From positions 1 to 50,556 of the forward strand of contig NZ_JASHKR010000033.1 of the NCBI RefSeq assembly GCF_030056815.1: a DNA stretch of 50,556 nucleotides. The letters run 5' to 3'. The notes beneath the pieces were generated by a model. That model was not told where the DNA came from, made no database searches, and worked only from the letters and a program-made list of their open reading frames with translations. This document shows positions 8,658 to 18,375 of this stretch, one piece after another; positions within the stretch are counted from its first letter, which is position 1, and every line of letters starts with the position of its first letter. The stretch is from Rhodococcus sp. IEGM 1379 (GTDB lineage Bacteria; Actinomycetota; Actinomycetes; Mycobacteriales; Mycobacteriaceae). A program made the position numbers and the translations under genes.

Positions 8658-10956
8658 ATATCACCGAGAAGATCCGCGTCAGATCTTCGAGCACCATCGC
8701 GTCACCGGCAACGCGACCCTGCACCGTTCGAACCCCCATATCTGCGGCGGCCGAGAGTTCTTCGTCGCTGTCCACACCCAACATCACCGCTTCCATCCCC
8801 AGCGAATCGACCAGGGTGACGACGGCGGCAAGGATCGGCCACTGCCCCCGAACAGCTCCCGAGAACGACCGATCGACGCGGACGCGGGTGAAGGGTAGAT
8901 CCGATAATGAAGCCAGCGTGGAGAATCCGGTTCCGAATTCGTCGACGGTCAGTGAAGCGCCGAGACTCGCTGCTCCACGGATTCCGGCCTTCGCTCGATC
9001 AGAGATCGCCGACGATTCGGTGAGCTGTAACTCCACACGACGAGGCGGTATGCCCCACCGGTCGAGTGCTGCTGCGAGATTGTCGATAAACGAATCCGAT
9101 TCGAGTTCACGCGCGGACAGTGTGATTGCAACTCGAATGTCATCGGGTATTCGCGACGCGGCACCACACGCCATCTCGAACACCGTTGCACCGAGAACTG
9201 ATGCCAAACCTGCGTCCTCGGCGATCCCCATGAATTCCGCGGCCGGTACCGTCCCCAGCCTGGGATTCCGCCACGTTGCCTCGCACTCGACTGCGACTAT
9301 CGCATGCGTGGCCACATCGCGTTGGGGCAGAAATCTCAGTTCGATGTCGCTGGCAGAAACGCCGTTTCCGATGTCTTCCAGAAGGTTTGCGCGTCTGGCG
9401 GCCACCAGCTGCATCGAATGCCGGTATTGGAGGATTGTTCCGCGTCCCGATTCTTTTGCCGCGTACAGTGCCAGATCCGCAGCAACCATCATGTCGTCGA
9501 TGGACAAACGCTCGTCGTCCGAAAAGTGAAAGCCGATGCTGCACCCGATTTCCAGCCTGGTTCCCGATACCGAAATCGGGTCACGCAGTGAATCTGCGTA
9601 AGACTGAAGCAGAGTGCGCACGCTCTCGTGATCGTCGATATCGCGGAACAGGATTGCGAACTCGTCGCCGCCGAGTCGAGCACACAGTTGCGATTCGTCT
9701 GCGACAGCGGACAACCTGGTGCCCACCTCCATCAGCACCTCGTCGCCGATCGAGTGTCCCAGCGTGTCATTCACCGATTTGAAGTTGTCCAGGTCGAGTA
9801 CGGCGACAGCAAGCCGATGTCGGCTCTGCCGAGATTCGCTAATGCTGCGCTCGAGTTCCGTCCAGAAGGTGTGGCGATTGGGCATGCCGGTCAGTGCGTC
9901 GACCTTCCCCATCCGAACGATCTCGTCGCTCTGCGCCTTCACCCCCGTGACGTCCGAGCCGACGCCTCGCCACATCAGTTCGTCGGGTGCAAGCCCCGGC
10001 GTCGGCCTGCCCGACAACTTCCACCACCGCATGTCTGCGTTCACACGCACCGGGATCACGATGTCGGCAAACGCACCCTTCGACTGACGCGCCCGCTCGA
10101 TTTCCGACAACGCGTCGATTCCACCGGCCAACTCGACAGTTCCGAGTTCCGTGAAGAGTTCCTGCCAGGACAAACCCAGCAGCGAGTCAGGATCCAGCCC
10201 ACCACCCATCGCGAGCTTTGTGGGTATCCGCGAAAACTTGCCCTTTCGATCGGTCTCCCACACGAAGTCTCCGGCATTCCCCTCGAAATCGTCGAGCAGC
10301 ATCTGTGCAACAGCGCCCTGCGCTGCTGCACTTCTTTCTGCCAGGTAGCGTGCTTCGAGATTTCCCGATACCACGACCGCGCCGCCGATCAACGCGCACC
10401 CGTACGCCGCCAAGCTGACCAGAATGCGCCCGAATTCCGGGCCTGGCTGCAGCCAGAACGCGACTCCGAGAACCACCGTGCTCGCCAGTACCCAGGTGAC
10501 TCCCAACGAACGCAGCATCGCCGTCGCAAGTGTGCCTGCGCCGATTATCGCCGCCAGCGTCGCGGTCAACACGAGGTCCCCGACCTCGTCGAGAATCGGG
10601 TACAAGAGGATCGCAAGAACCGAATACAAGAGGCCGACAGCAGCAAACTCGATGATCAAGAAGCGATATCCGAGTCGGTCGGACGCCACGATCGTTCCTC
10701 GTTTGATCGCGAACCCCACGTACGCACCGACCAGGCCGACAGTGCCGGCGACGATAGGCCAGGCTCTCGCCAGAAATCCGCCGTCACTCGGAATGACGTA
10801 GATCGACAATCCGATCACGGCCAGCAGATGCACCACTGCAGCCCACGGAAGGACGCTGAAGCTGACGGCAATCTGCCGGCTCCGGACATCACGTCGTTGC
10901 GCAGCTGTCAGTGCACGTGACTGACCGAGTAGTTGCGATCGTGGTTCGAATAGCAT
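8650..10956 (-). CDS. Membrane GGDEF protein with degenerate EAL domain
   Basis: This 768-residue protein has the same architecture as its downstream neighbour: membrane helices (about 30-200), PAS-like region and GGDEF domain with intact LGGDEF at 428-433. The EAL domain has lost key residues: EALLRW became ECEATW (557-562), the NVS strand reads ITLS, DDFGTG became VDEFGTG, LKID became VRVD, and the terminal QGYLFGRP-type motif reads QGRVAGDA. No RxxD I-site precedes GGDEF (DESQ instead). It is probably a cyclase with a non-catalytic EAL domain used for binding or regulation. GAGGGGG precedes the ATG by 5 nt. It is the first gene of the pair. Confidence 0.92.
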   Translation of the reverse strand: MLFEPRSQLLGQSRALTAAQRRDVRSRQIAVSFSVLPWAAVVHLLAVIGLSIYVIPSDGGFLARAWPIVAGTVGLVGAYVGFAIKRGTIVASDRLGYRFLIIEFAAVGLLYSVLAILLYPILDEVGDLVLTATLAAIIGAGTLATAMLRSLGVTWVLASTVVLGVAFWLQPGPEFGRILVSLAAYGCALIGGAVVVSGNLEARYLAERSAAAQGAVAQMLLDDFEGNAGDFVWETDRKGKFSRIPTKLAMGGGLDPDSLLGLSWQELFTELGTVELAGGIDALSEIERARQSKGAFADIVIPVRVNADMRWWKLSGRPTPGLAPDELMWRGVGSDVTGVKAQSDEIVRMGKVDALTGMPNRHTFWTELERSISESRQSRHRLAVAVLDLDNFKSVNDTLGHSIGDEVLMEVGTRLSAVADESQLCARLGGDEFAILFRDIDDHESVRTLLQSYADSLRDPISVSGTRLEIGCSIGFHFSDDERLSIDDMMVAADLALYAAKESGRGTILQYRHSMQLVAARRANLLEDIGNGVSASDIELRFLPQRDVATHAIVAVECEATWRNPRLGTVPAAEFMGIAEDAGLASVLGATVFEMACGAASRIPDDIRVAITLSARELESDSFIDNLAAALDRWGIPPRRVELQLTESSAISDRAKAGIRGAASLGASLTVDEFGTGFSTLASLSDLPFTRVRVDRSFSGAVRGQWPILAAVVTLVDSLGMEAVMLGVDSDEELSAAADMGVRTVQGRVAGDAMVLEDLTRIFSVIYA

Positions 10957-11307
10957 CGAGCCCCCTCGCTCCTTGGACTAATGTCACTACGGATTGCGTC
11001 GTTTTGTACGTTTTGAGCAATTATCTCGTAACTATGCGGTAACTCATTAAAGCAAACGTCCAAGTACTTTTTCGCAATACATACGCAGACGGTACGGTCC
11101 TACAGCAAACATTTGACTTCTTTCCCGCAACATCGAGGCGCGACGGTCCGGGTTACGCGCTCAGCGGTATCGGCGTCTCACCTGTCACCAAAACCGGACA
11201 TCAGTAACAATGGGTCCTGATCGCTCATCACATCGACAGAGATTTCAGCCAGACCGCACGCCCCGTTCCACGATCGAACTTTCCCGGTTCAGACAAGGAC
11301 AACAACG
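10957..11307. other. Non-coding divergent promoter region
   Basis: These 351 bp separate the GGDEF/EAL pair (leftward) from the TerD-family gene (rightward). The stretch is AT-richer than its surroundings around 11000-11120. I see no convincing ORF, RNA gene or strong inverted repeat. Promoters for both directions must lie here, but I cannot place them securely. Confidence 0.5.
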
Positions 11308-11985
11308 ATGGCTATCGACTACACCCGACGACCCGGGGAGTCCACGCCCTCCCAGGCTTCGGTCAATCTGAGCAAAATCACCCTCACCAAGGCTGCGCCC
11401 ACCGTCAACCTCGCCAAGGCCGGCGAACGCCAAGGAAACTTGCGCGTGAACTTGAACTGGTCACAAGGAGCAGCGCCCAAGAAGCAAGGCTTCCTGGCCA
11501 AACTCGCAGGCGGAGGATCCGGTGCCGTCGACCTCGACCTCGGCTGCCTCTACGAACTCGCCGACGGCTCCAAAGGGGTCGTCCAGGCGCTGGGCAACAG
11601 TTTCGGTGCGTTGAACAGCGCACCATTCATCCAGTTGGACGGTGACGACCGCAGTGGCTCGAACACCGGCGGCGAAAACATGCACGTCAACCTCGCTGAC
11701 CCCAGCGTTTTCCGACGGATCCTCATCTTCGCGATGATCTACGACGGCGCCCCCAACTGGGCTGCAGTCGACGGCGTCGTCACCCTGTACCCGACCAGTG
11801 GACCCGAAGTGGAGGTGCGACTCGATTCGGCCAGCAATCAAGCCCGCATCTGCGCGATCGCGCTCATCCAAAGTTCCGGTCAAGGAGTGAGCGTGACACG
11901 CGAGGTGCAGTACATCGACGGCAGCCAGTCCGATCTCGACCGTGCCTACAGTTGGGGCATGAAATGGGCTGCGGGACGCAAATAG
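11308..11985 (+). CDS. TerD-family protein (tellurium-resistance/stress domain)
   Basis: This is a 225-residue protein. The N-terminal 50 residues are variable and contain SVNLSKITLTKAAPTVNLAKAG. A TerD domain follows: NLRVNLNWSQG, a VDLDLGCLYELADGSKGVVQALG core, the acidic segment LDGDDRSG that binds calcium in TerD relatives, and FAMIYDGAPNWAAVDGVVTL. Family members are cytoplasmic calcium-binding stress proteins found in ter gene sets and also as singletons. No other ter genes are nearby, so this is an orphan copy. AGGA lies 8 nt before the ATG at 11308. Confidence 0.88.
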   Translation: MAIDYTRRPGESTPSQASVNLSKITLTKAAPTVNLAKAGERQGNLRVNLNWSQGAAPKKQGFLAKLAGGGSGAVDLDLGCLYELADGSKGVVQALGNSFGALNSAPFIQLDGDDRSGSNTGGENMHVNLADPSVFRRILIFAMIYDGAPNWAAVDGVVTLYPTSGPEVEVRLDSASNQARICAIALIQSSGQGVSVTREVQYIDGSQSDLDRAYSWGMKWAAGRK

Positions 11986-12079
11986 TCGCGCAGCCTTCAC
12001 CTCCGGTTTCAGCCACATCCAACTCGGGTACAACGAGCCGAGAAGCAGTTCTTCCCAACACTTTCACACAGCAGAACTG

Positions 12080-12262
12080 GTGATCCGGATGTGGGCGAAG
12101 CGAACGGACACGGCGCTGATTATCATCGTCGCCGTAGTCCTCGGGGTCATGGTGTGGGTTTCGAGTTCCCACGTCATCGCTTCCATCGGCGTGGCGGTCG
12201 CGACGGCCGCAACCTGTTGGATCGCAGGGGGATTCATCCACGGATTCCGCTCGCCGAAATGA
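12080..12262 (+). CDS. Possible small membrane protein, unknown function
   Basis: A 60-codon reading frame from a GTG (an ATG lies three codons later) encodes two hydrophobic helices, ALIIIVAVVLGVMVWVSSS and VIASIGVAVATAATCWIAGG, with a charged start and end (MWAKR, HGFRSPK). The pattern looks like a genuine two-helix membrane peptide. No clear ribosome-binding site precedes it and I do not recognise a family. Confidence 0.4.
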   Translation: MIRMWAKRTDTALIIIVAVVLGVMVWVSSSHVIASIGVAVATAATCWIAGGFIHGFRSPK

Positions 12263-12306
12263 CGGGAAACACGCCGATTCATGAAAATTGAAGTGAGGCA
12301 GGACGT

Positions 12307-12630
12307 CTGGCGAAAAAACAAGGACATTCGTCCCAGCGCGTTGTCGTACACCGAATTTCGATCCTGTTCTCCAGTTCGACCATCACCACCGGCGACTACG
12401 AATGGGACAGCATCTTCACGTACTTCGTCCACTTCCTCGTAGCCTGCAGATTCCGAAATCAGATCGTCGACGCCACCGAACGGGGCAGCTTTGCCGCTCT
12501 CGCCCTCACGTCAGGTGCCTGTGTGGCGGTGTCAGTGCTCGCGTGCGTGCGTCGGGATCCACCGAGTCACCGAAAAAGTACCCGGCCTGTACACGCTCCC
12601 CGTATCCCGACACTGCAGAAGTCGGCCTAG
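12307..12630 (+). pseudogene. Coding-like stretch without a normal start codon
   Basis: The frame ending at TAG 12628-12630 is open back to a TGA at 12289-12291 but has no ATG, GTG or TTG near its beginning. It still shows coding character: third codon positions are mostly G or C through about 90 codons. The translation looks protein-like (AKKQGHSSQRVVVHRISI near the start, FTYFVHFLVACRFRNQIVDA, then a hydrophobic ALALTSGACVAVSVLACV). A CTG at 12307, with AGGA 3 nt upstream, could be a mutated start. It may be a decayed gene or an ORF with an unusual start. I recognise no family. Confidence 0.35.
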
Positions 12631-12738
12631 CTGCCCGTAGCGTCGTTGCACACAACTCGACTAGAGGTGGTTGATCCAGCCAAATCGGCGAGGGTTGCGT
12701 GCATCCACGAACACGATGGCAGCATGCTCCTGCAACGG

Positions 12739-12812
12739 TGCCCCCAGTCGGACTTGAACCGACACTTTACGGATTTTAAGTCCGTTGCCTCTGCCAATTG
12801 GGCTATGGGGGC
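12739..12812 (-). tRNA. tRNA-Leu (anticodon UAA)
   Basis: Read on the minus strand, a full cloverleaf folds: acceptor GCCCCCA with TGGGGGC, D-arm, anticodon stem ACGGA/TCCGT with loop CTTAAAA (anticodon TAA), T-arm GTCGG/CCGAC with TTCAAGT loop, and discriminator A. It is about 74 nt long. The variable region is only about 5 nt (AAAGT), whereas leucine tRNAs normally carry a long variable arm. CCA is not encoded (CCG follows). Confidence 0.85.
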
Positions 12813-12815
12813 TTC

Positions 12816-12846
12816 CCTGTTGTTAACGGCTACCGACAACAACAGG
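12816..12846. terminator. Hairpin between ppx and tRNA-Leu
   Basis: CCTGTTGTT (12816-12824) pairs perfectly with AACAACAGG (12838-12846) around a 13-nt loop. On the minus strand it lies after the ppx stop and only 3 nt before the tRNA-Leu 5' end. There is no U-tract, so it could be a weak terminator of the ppx operon or a processing signal. Confidence 0.45.
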
Positions 12847-12920
12847 CATCACACTATCGTGCGTGTGAAAGCATCGCGATCAGACCCACCGATCATGATG
12901 CCCATCAACATCATTGAGCG

Positions 12921-13889
12921 TCATTCGAGAGGGATCGACATCGCGATACCGTCGAGAATATCGTGCTCACTGACGACAAGTTCCGTGATCCCGGCCTTCT
13001 CCGCGAATGCTCGCGCCAAAACCGTGGTGACGATGGCTCCGCCGCCGATAACATCGACGCGACCGGGATGCATGGGTCCGAACTTTGCACGCTCGACACG
13101 AGGCATTGCGGTGAGCCGGTCACACAGGTCCGTCAATTTCTCGAACGAGATTCGCGACAGGTGCACTTTGTCGGCGTCGTAATCCGGCAGGTCCTGCGCG
13201 ATTGCCGAGAGCGTGGTCATGGTTCCGGCGACGCCCACCAAGGTGCGAGCCTTTTCGATGGGCACTGCGGCAAATGCTTCGGCCAGCTTCGCCGAAGCGA
13301 ATTCTGTTGCCTCAGCGACTTGTTCCACGCTTGGCGGATCGGAATGCAGGCACCGTTCGGTAATCCGCACACAGCCGATGTCGGTGGAGTACGCGGCAAC
13401 GACGCCAGCAGAATCACCGAGAACCAACTCGGTGGATCCGCCGCCGAGGTCGACGACCACAAACGGTCCCTCGGATGGATCCAGTTCTCCCACAGCACCA
13501 CTGAACGACAAACGTGCTTCTTCGTCGCCCGTGATGACCTCGGCACCGGAGCCGGGAATAACGCTGCCCAGCACGTCGCGAGTCATCGAGAAGAAATCGT
13601 CGCGGTTGGAAGCATCGCGAGTGGCGGAGGTAGCAACCATCCGGACGGCACTTGCTCCCGCGTCGGCGATCATGCCCGCGTATTCGACCAACGCGACGCG
13701 AGTGCGTTCGATGGCTTCGGGCGCCAAAGACCCTGTTGCGTCTACGCCTTGACCGAGTCGAACAACCCGCATCTCGCGCCGGACGTCGACCAATCGACCA
13801 TCAGTGCCGACGTCCGCGATCAGCAGACGAATGGAGTTGGTGCCGCAGTCGACGGCAGCGACGCGTCGAGTCACTTCTCGGGGACTCAC
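12921..13889 (-). CDS. ppx: Ppx/GppA family exopolyphosphatase
   Basis: This 322-residue member of the sugar kinase/Hsp70/actin superfamily has phosphate-binding motif 1 in AAVDCGTNSIRLLIADV (about 11-27), the catalytic Glu region GDEEARLSFSGAVGEL, and phosphate 2 loop VVDLGGGSTELVLGD (about 145-159). It releases phosphate from polyphosphate or acts on pppGpp; short actinobacterial paralogues of this type lack the C-terminal HD domain of E. coli Ppx. In mycobacteria this gene (ppx1, Rv1026 from memory) follows DUF501 and ftsB in the same order as here. Its start overlaps the DUF501 stop by 4 bp (ATGA). Confidence 0.92.
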   Translation of the reverse strand: MSPREVTRRVAAVDCGTNSIRLLIADVGTDGRLVDVRREMRVVRLGQGVDATGSLAPEAIERTRVALVEYAGMIADAGASAVRMVATSATRDASNRDDFFSMTRDVLGSVIPGSGAEVITGDEEARLSFSGAVGELDPSEGPFVVVDLGGGSTELVLGDSAGVVAAYSTDIGCVRITERCLHSDPPSVEQVAEATEFASAKLAEAFAAVPIEKARTLVGVAGTMTTLSAIAQDLPDYDADKVHLSRISFEKLTDLCDRLTAMPRVERAKFGPMHPGRVDVIGGGAIVTTVLARAFAEKAGITELVVSEHDILDGIAMSIPLE

Positions 13890-14431
13890 TTCTCCGGATC
13901 AACCGCGGCGTCGATGCCCGGCCAGTCGGCGGGAATAGCGGTGCCACGGAGCTTGCCGTGCCCGGCCAGGGCAACGGACTCGTCGCCGAGCGGGTTGACA
14001 CCCGGACCCTTCGCGAGCGAATGCGCCATGAGGACATGCAGACACTTGACACGGTCCGGCATTCCGCCGCCGGCAAAGTCGGTACCGAGGGATTCGATGG
14101 CGTCGCGCTCGGCGAGATACGACTCGTAGGCCCGGCGGTAGGCCGTGGCAAGCTCAGGGTCCTGCGTCAGACGCTCGGACATCTCACGCATCACACCGGC
14201 AGATTCCTGGCGGCTGGCCTCAGCGGTCAGACGAGGATCCGTGAGGTAGTAGAGCGTCGGAAACGGTGTTCCGTCAGGAAGTTTGGGAGCCGTCTTGACT
14301 ACACCGGGGGTGCCGTCGGGACTGCGGTAAGCAATCTCGAGCACTCCGCGCGGTTCGCGGCCCAACTGAGCTGCGACGGCATCAAGATCCGCCTGCGCGA
14401 CGTTGGGGGAATTTTCGGACTGATTGCTCAC
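13886..14431 (-). CDS. DUF501 domain protein
   Basis: This 181-residue soluble protein has the DUF501 features LGREPRGVLEIAYR, TPFPTLYYLTDP, the segment DFAGGGMPDRVKCLHVLMAHSL and NPLGDE near the C-terminus. The Cys and two His in the middle (VKCLHVLMAH) could bind a metal; that is inference. The function is unknown, but the gene is almost always next to ftsB and ppx in actinobacteria. A longer frame to 14554 overlaps ftsB deeply. I prefer the GTG at 14431, which overlaps the ftsB stop as GTGA and begins VSNQSENSPN. Confidence 0.9.
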   Translation of the reverse strand: MSNQSENSPNVAQADLDAVAAQLGREPRGVLEIAYRSPDGTPGVVKTAPKLPDGTPFPTLYYLTDPRLTAEASRQESAGVMREMSERLTQDPELATAYRRAYESYLAERDAIESLGTDFAGGGMPDRVKCLHVLMAHSLAKGPGVNPLGDESVALAGHGKLRGTAIPADWPGIDAAVDPEK

Positions 14432-15078
14432 CCGGTGGGTACTCCTTGTTCTTCTGGCTGCTGCGTCGGGGTAGCCGACGCAGGCGCCGGTTTTGGCTTT
14501 GTCTCGGGCACCACTGGCGGTTCCGAAATCGTTTGCCACAGATCGCGATACCACGGACCTGTCAGCGGGGTCTCTTTGACTTTCTTCTTCTCGGGTTCCT
14601 TGTAGTCACCGGGAAGTTGAACTTGAAACGGTGTTTCACCAGGCTTGACGTACCGAAGACGTTCCCGCGCAAGAGCTTCGATGTACGCAGGGTCATCGAA
14701 GCGTGCATTCTGCGCCCGCAGTGCGTCGACCTCTTCCTGGAGGACGCGTCGCTCGGCAGCGATCTGTGCGGCGTCGGAACGTTGAGAGATGTAGGTGCGC
14801 AACGGCACTGCCAACGTCAACGCCAACATCAGTACGACCATCGCGAGAACGACTGCACGCGAAGTCGAGAGCCCGAAAACGGTGTTGTCGGAATGGGGCA
14901 GTCTCGACCAGAACCTGCCCGAGGACGCCGTTGCCGTGTTGTCGGTAGCTTCCGCATCGGCACCACGGACGCGTCGCGCACTGGTGGATCTGCCGCGGCG
15001 AGCACCCTCGCCGCGCCCGGAACCACGACCCCCCGGACTTCCGCCGGGGGATCGTGGTTTACCGCGCTGTGCAGACAC
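14428..15078 (-). CDS. ftsB: FtsB/DivIC-like septum formation initiator
   Basis: This 216-residue protein has a basic, Gly/Arg/Ser-rich cytoplasmic N-terminus (about 1-70), a single membrane helix AVVLAMVVLMLALTLAVPL (about 75-93) and a periplasmic coiled coil (RSDAAQIAAERRVLQEEVDALRA). The ARERLRYVKPGETPF box follows, then a proline-rich C-terminus. This is the topology of FtsB, which bridges FtsL and FtsQ in the divisome. Actinobacterial forms carry long disordered termini like these. The start is a GTG at 15078. The gene follows eno by 20 bp and is coupled to DUF501, matching the mycobacterial eno-Rv1024-Rv1025 order. Confidence 0.88.
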   Translation of the reverse strand: MSAQRGKPRSPGGSPGGRGSGRGEGARRGRSTSARRVRGADAEATDNTATASSGRFWSRLPHSDNTVFGLSTSRAVVLAMVVLMLALTLAVPLRTYISQRSDAAQIAAERRVLQEEVDALRAQNARFDDPAYIEALARERLRYVKPGETPFQVQLPGDYKEPEKKKVKETPLTGPWYRDLWQTISEPPVVPETKPKPAPASATPTQQPEEQGVPTG

Positions 15079-15098
15079 TACCGATACTTAAATTGTTG

Positions 15099-16457
<1,359 letters not shown>

Positions 16458-16524
16458 CTAACCGCAGCGGCCGACGGCTTCTTGATCGACGCGTAGACAT
16501 CGGCCCGACCTGCGGTCATTCGAT

Positions 16525-17310
16525 TCAGTCGGGTCGTGTTCCCACCGAGTACGCCGACGCTCGGTCACGGACCAAGGCCAGGTAGTCACCTGACAGGTTG
16601 TAGGCCATGAGCGCCTGTTGCCACCCGGCGGCGGTCGTCAGGTCTCCCCCACGCGCGCACAGATACCGGGCCGCAGTGAGGGCTGCGTCGTCAATGTTGT
16701 CCGGGTCGATTCTCCCGTCACCGTTGGCATCGACGCCCCACTTCAGCCAAGTTTCGGGGATGAATTGCATGGGCCCCATAGCCCGGTCGTGTACCGGATC
16801 ACCGTCCATCGTGCCGCCGTCGGTGTCTGCGATTTCGGCTACGCCAGGTCCGCCGTCGAGCGGGATTCCGCGAATGGCCGGCGCGACCTGTCCCAACACG
16901 GAGACTTTCGAACCGCCATACGTTCCGTGGCGACTTTCGACGCTTCCGATCCCGGCGAGGGTGGTCCACCCGATCCCGCAACTCGGCAACGTTTCCGTCA
17001 TGACAGTTGCCGCGTAGCCATAGGCCTCGAGAGCTGTTCTGCCGATTCCGACGTCACCACTCAAATCTGCTGCCCACTCGGCAAGCTGATCAGCACTGCG
17101 ACCGGGTGCGTTGATGTCAATCGGCGGCGTCGGCGCCCCCACTCCGGGCGGGATTCCTTCCGGAATCACGATCTTCGGCTCATCCGATCCACAGGCTGCG
17201 GCGCCCACCCCTACAAGGATTGTTCCTGCAGCTAGCGCGGCGACAACGCGCACGAAGCGCCGCGGTCTCGAGGACTTGGCGGGGTTTGGGTGCACCTCCC
17301 CATCATCCAT
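16525..17310 (-). CDS. LpqU-like lytic transglycosylase, probable lipoprotein
   Basis: This 262-residue exported peptidoglycan lytic transglycosylase has a basic start (RPRRFVR), a hydrophobic helix and GVGAAAC at 35-40 forming a signal sequence with a weak lipobox at Cys40. The SLT domain (about 105-262) has the catalytic Glu in GIGSVESRHGTYGG, then AMGPMQFIPETWLKWGVD and a calcium-loop-like DANGDGRIDP typical of MltB-type enzymes. It should cleave murein outside the membrane. It lies directly upstream of eno, as lpqU does in mycobacteria. The ATG at 17310 begins MDDGEVHPN; a longer frame to 17382 lacks a signal peptide at its start. Confidence 0.87.
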   Translation of the reverse strand: MDDGEVHPNPAKSSRPRRFVRVVAALAAGTILVGVGAAACGSDEPKIVIPEGIPPGVGAPTPPIDINAPGRSADQLAEWAADLSGDVGIGRTALEAYGYAATVMTETLPSCGIGWTTLAGIGSVESRHGTYGGSKVSVLGQVAPAIRGIPLDGGPGVAEIADTDGGTMDGDPVHDRAMGPMQFIPETWLKWGVDANGDGRIDPDNIDDAALTAARYLCARGGDLTTAAGWQQALMAYNLSGDYLALVRDRASAYSVGTRPD

Positions 17311-17407
17311 GCGACCCGAAAGTTGGACCGCACTTGATGGTAAAGAAATGCAAAAGTCCTGGTGGGGGAGCAAAGCCTGCAAAAAACGTGGAGTATCTTC
17401 GTCTGAG

Positions 17408-17427
17408 TTAAGGCTGCCCTAGCCTAA
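17408..17427 (+). promoter_or_regulatory. Iron box (IdeR/DtxR-like) upstream of efeU
   Basis: TTAAGGCT and AGCCTAA form an imperfect inverted repeat around a short spacer, 34 bp before the efeU start. It resembles the actinobacterial IdeR/DtxR operator (TTAGGTTAGGCTAACCTAA from memory), with one inserted base and some mismatches. An iron-repressed promoter would fit an iron-uptake operon. Confidence 0.6.
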
Positions 17428-17461
17428 ATCGTGCATCTCAGTCGTCCAGTCAGGAGTCCCC

Positions 17462-18361
17462 GTGTCAGTGTCGGTACTCGCTGCGGCCAGCACCCCCTCG
17501 GTTGCCACACAGCTTTTCGGCAGTGGTCTGATCGGGCTCCGCGAAGGCCTCGAAGCCGGCATCGTCGTCATGATCCTGGCCGCCTATCTGGTCAAGGCAC
17601 AGCGCAAAGACGCGTTGAAATGGGTGTGGCTCGGTGTTCTCGCGGCTGTCGTCATGGTGGCGATCATCTTCTTTGCGATCCATTACGGAACCTCGACCGT
17701 CGACGGACTGACCGCCGAGATCATCGCCGGAATCGCGTCGCTCATTGCCGTGGTCATCGTGACCGCGATGGTCCTGTGGATGCGAACCGCCGCCAAGAAC
17801 ATCTCCGGTGAACTGAAAGCAGGCATGGAGAAGGCACTCGTCGCCGGACCTGTCGCGATCTTGACCCTCGCGTTCTTCGCCGTCGGCCGCGAAGGCGTCG
17901 AGACGGCTCTCCTGATGGTGGGTTACGCCGAGAACACCGCCGGCAGCTCCTGGCCGCTCATCGGACTGCTGCTCGGAATTCTTGTGGCCGCCGTCCTGAC
18001 CGTTGCCCTGTACTTCGGGGCCCTCCGACTCAATCTCACGACGTTCTTCCGCTACACCGCAATCTTCCTCATCGTCGTAGCTGCCGGAATCCTTTCGTAC
18101 GGTGTTCGCGCGCTGCAGACCGGAAACGTTCTTCCCGGCGTCGACAACTTCGCGTTCAACCTCACCGGGTATGACCCGTCTACCTGGTACGGCACGGTCC
18201 TGGCCGGCATCTTCAATTTCCGTCCCGACCCGACGGTTCTGCAAGCGTCGGCTTGGGTGATCTATCTCGTCGTTGTACTCACTCTCTTCTTACGTCCGCA
18301 ATCGTCACCGGCGCCCGCCGCTGCGGCGACTATCTCTGCTTCCGAAACACATGAATCCTGA
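17462..18361 (+). CDS. efeU: EfeU, FTR1-type iron permease
   Basis: This 299-residue polytopic membrane protein has about seven helices. The two REXXE iron-binding motifs of the Ftr1/EfeU family are present: REGLE at 27-31 in the first helix and REGVE at 143-147 in the fourth. It carries iron across the membrane after EfeO and EfeB have handled it outside. AGGAG at 17452-17456 lies 5 nt before the GTG start. efeO follows after 14 bp and efeB follows that, so this is a full efeUOB operon. The iron box upstream suggests repression when iron is plentiful. Confidence 0.95.
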   Translation: MSVSVLAAASTPSVATQLFGSGLIGLREGLEAGIVVMILAAYLVKAQRKDALKWVWLGVLAAVVMVAIIFFAIHYGTSTVDGLTAEIIAGIASLIAVVIVTAMVLWMRTAAKNISGELKAGMEKALVAGPVAILTLAFFAVGREGVETALLMVGYAENTAGSSWPLIGLLLGILVAAVLTVALYFGALRLNLTTFFRYTAIFLIVVAAGILSYGVRALQTGNVLPGVDNFAFNLTGYDPSTWYGTVLAGIFNFRPDPTVLQASAWVIYLVVVLTLFLRPQSSPAPAAAATISASETHES

Positions 18362-18375
18362 GAGGCATTTCTCCG

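Noticed and set aside
12402-12674. 90-codon rightward frame upstream of tRNA-Leu
   Set aside because: The sequence is Arg/Ser/His-rich and low in coding character; the frame ending at 12630 explains the same DNA better.
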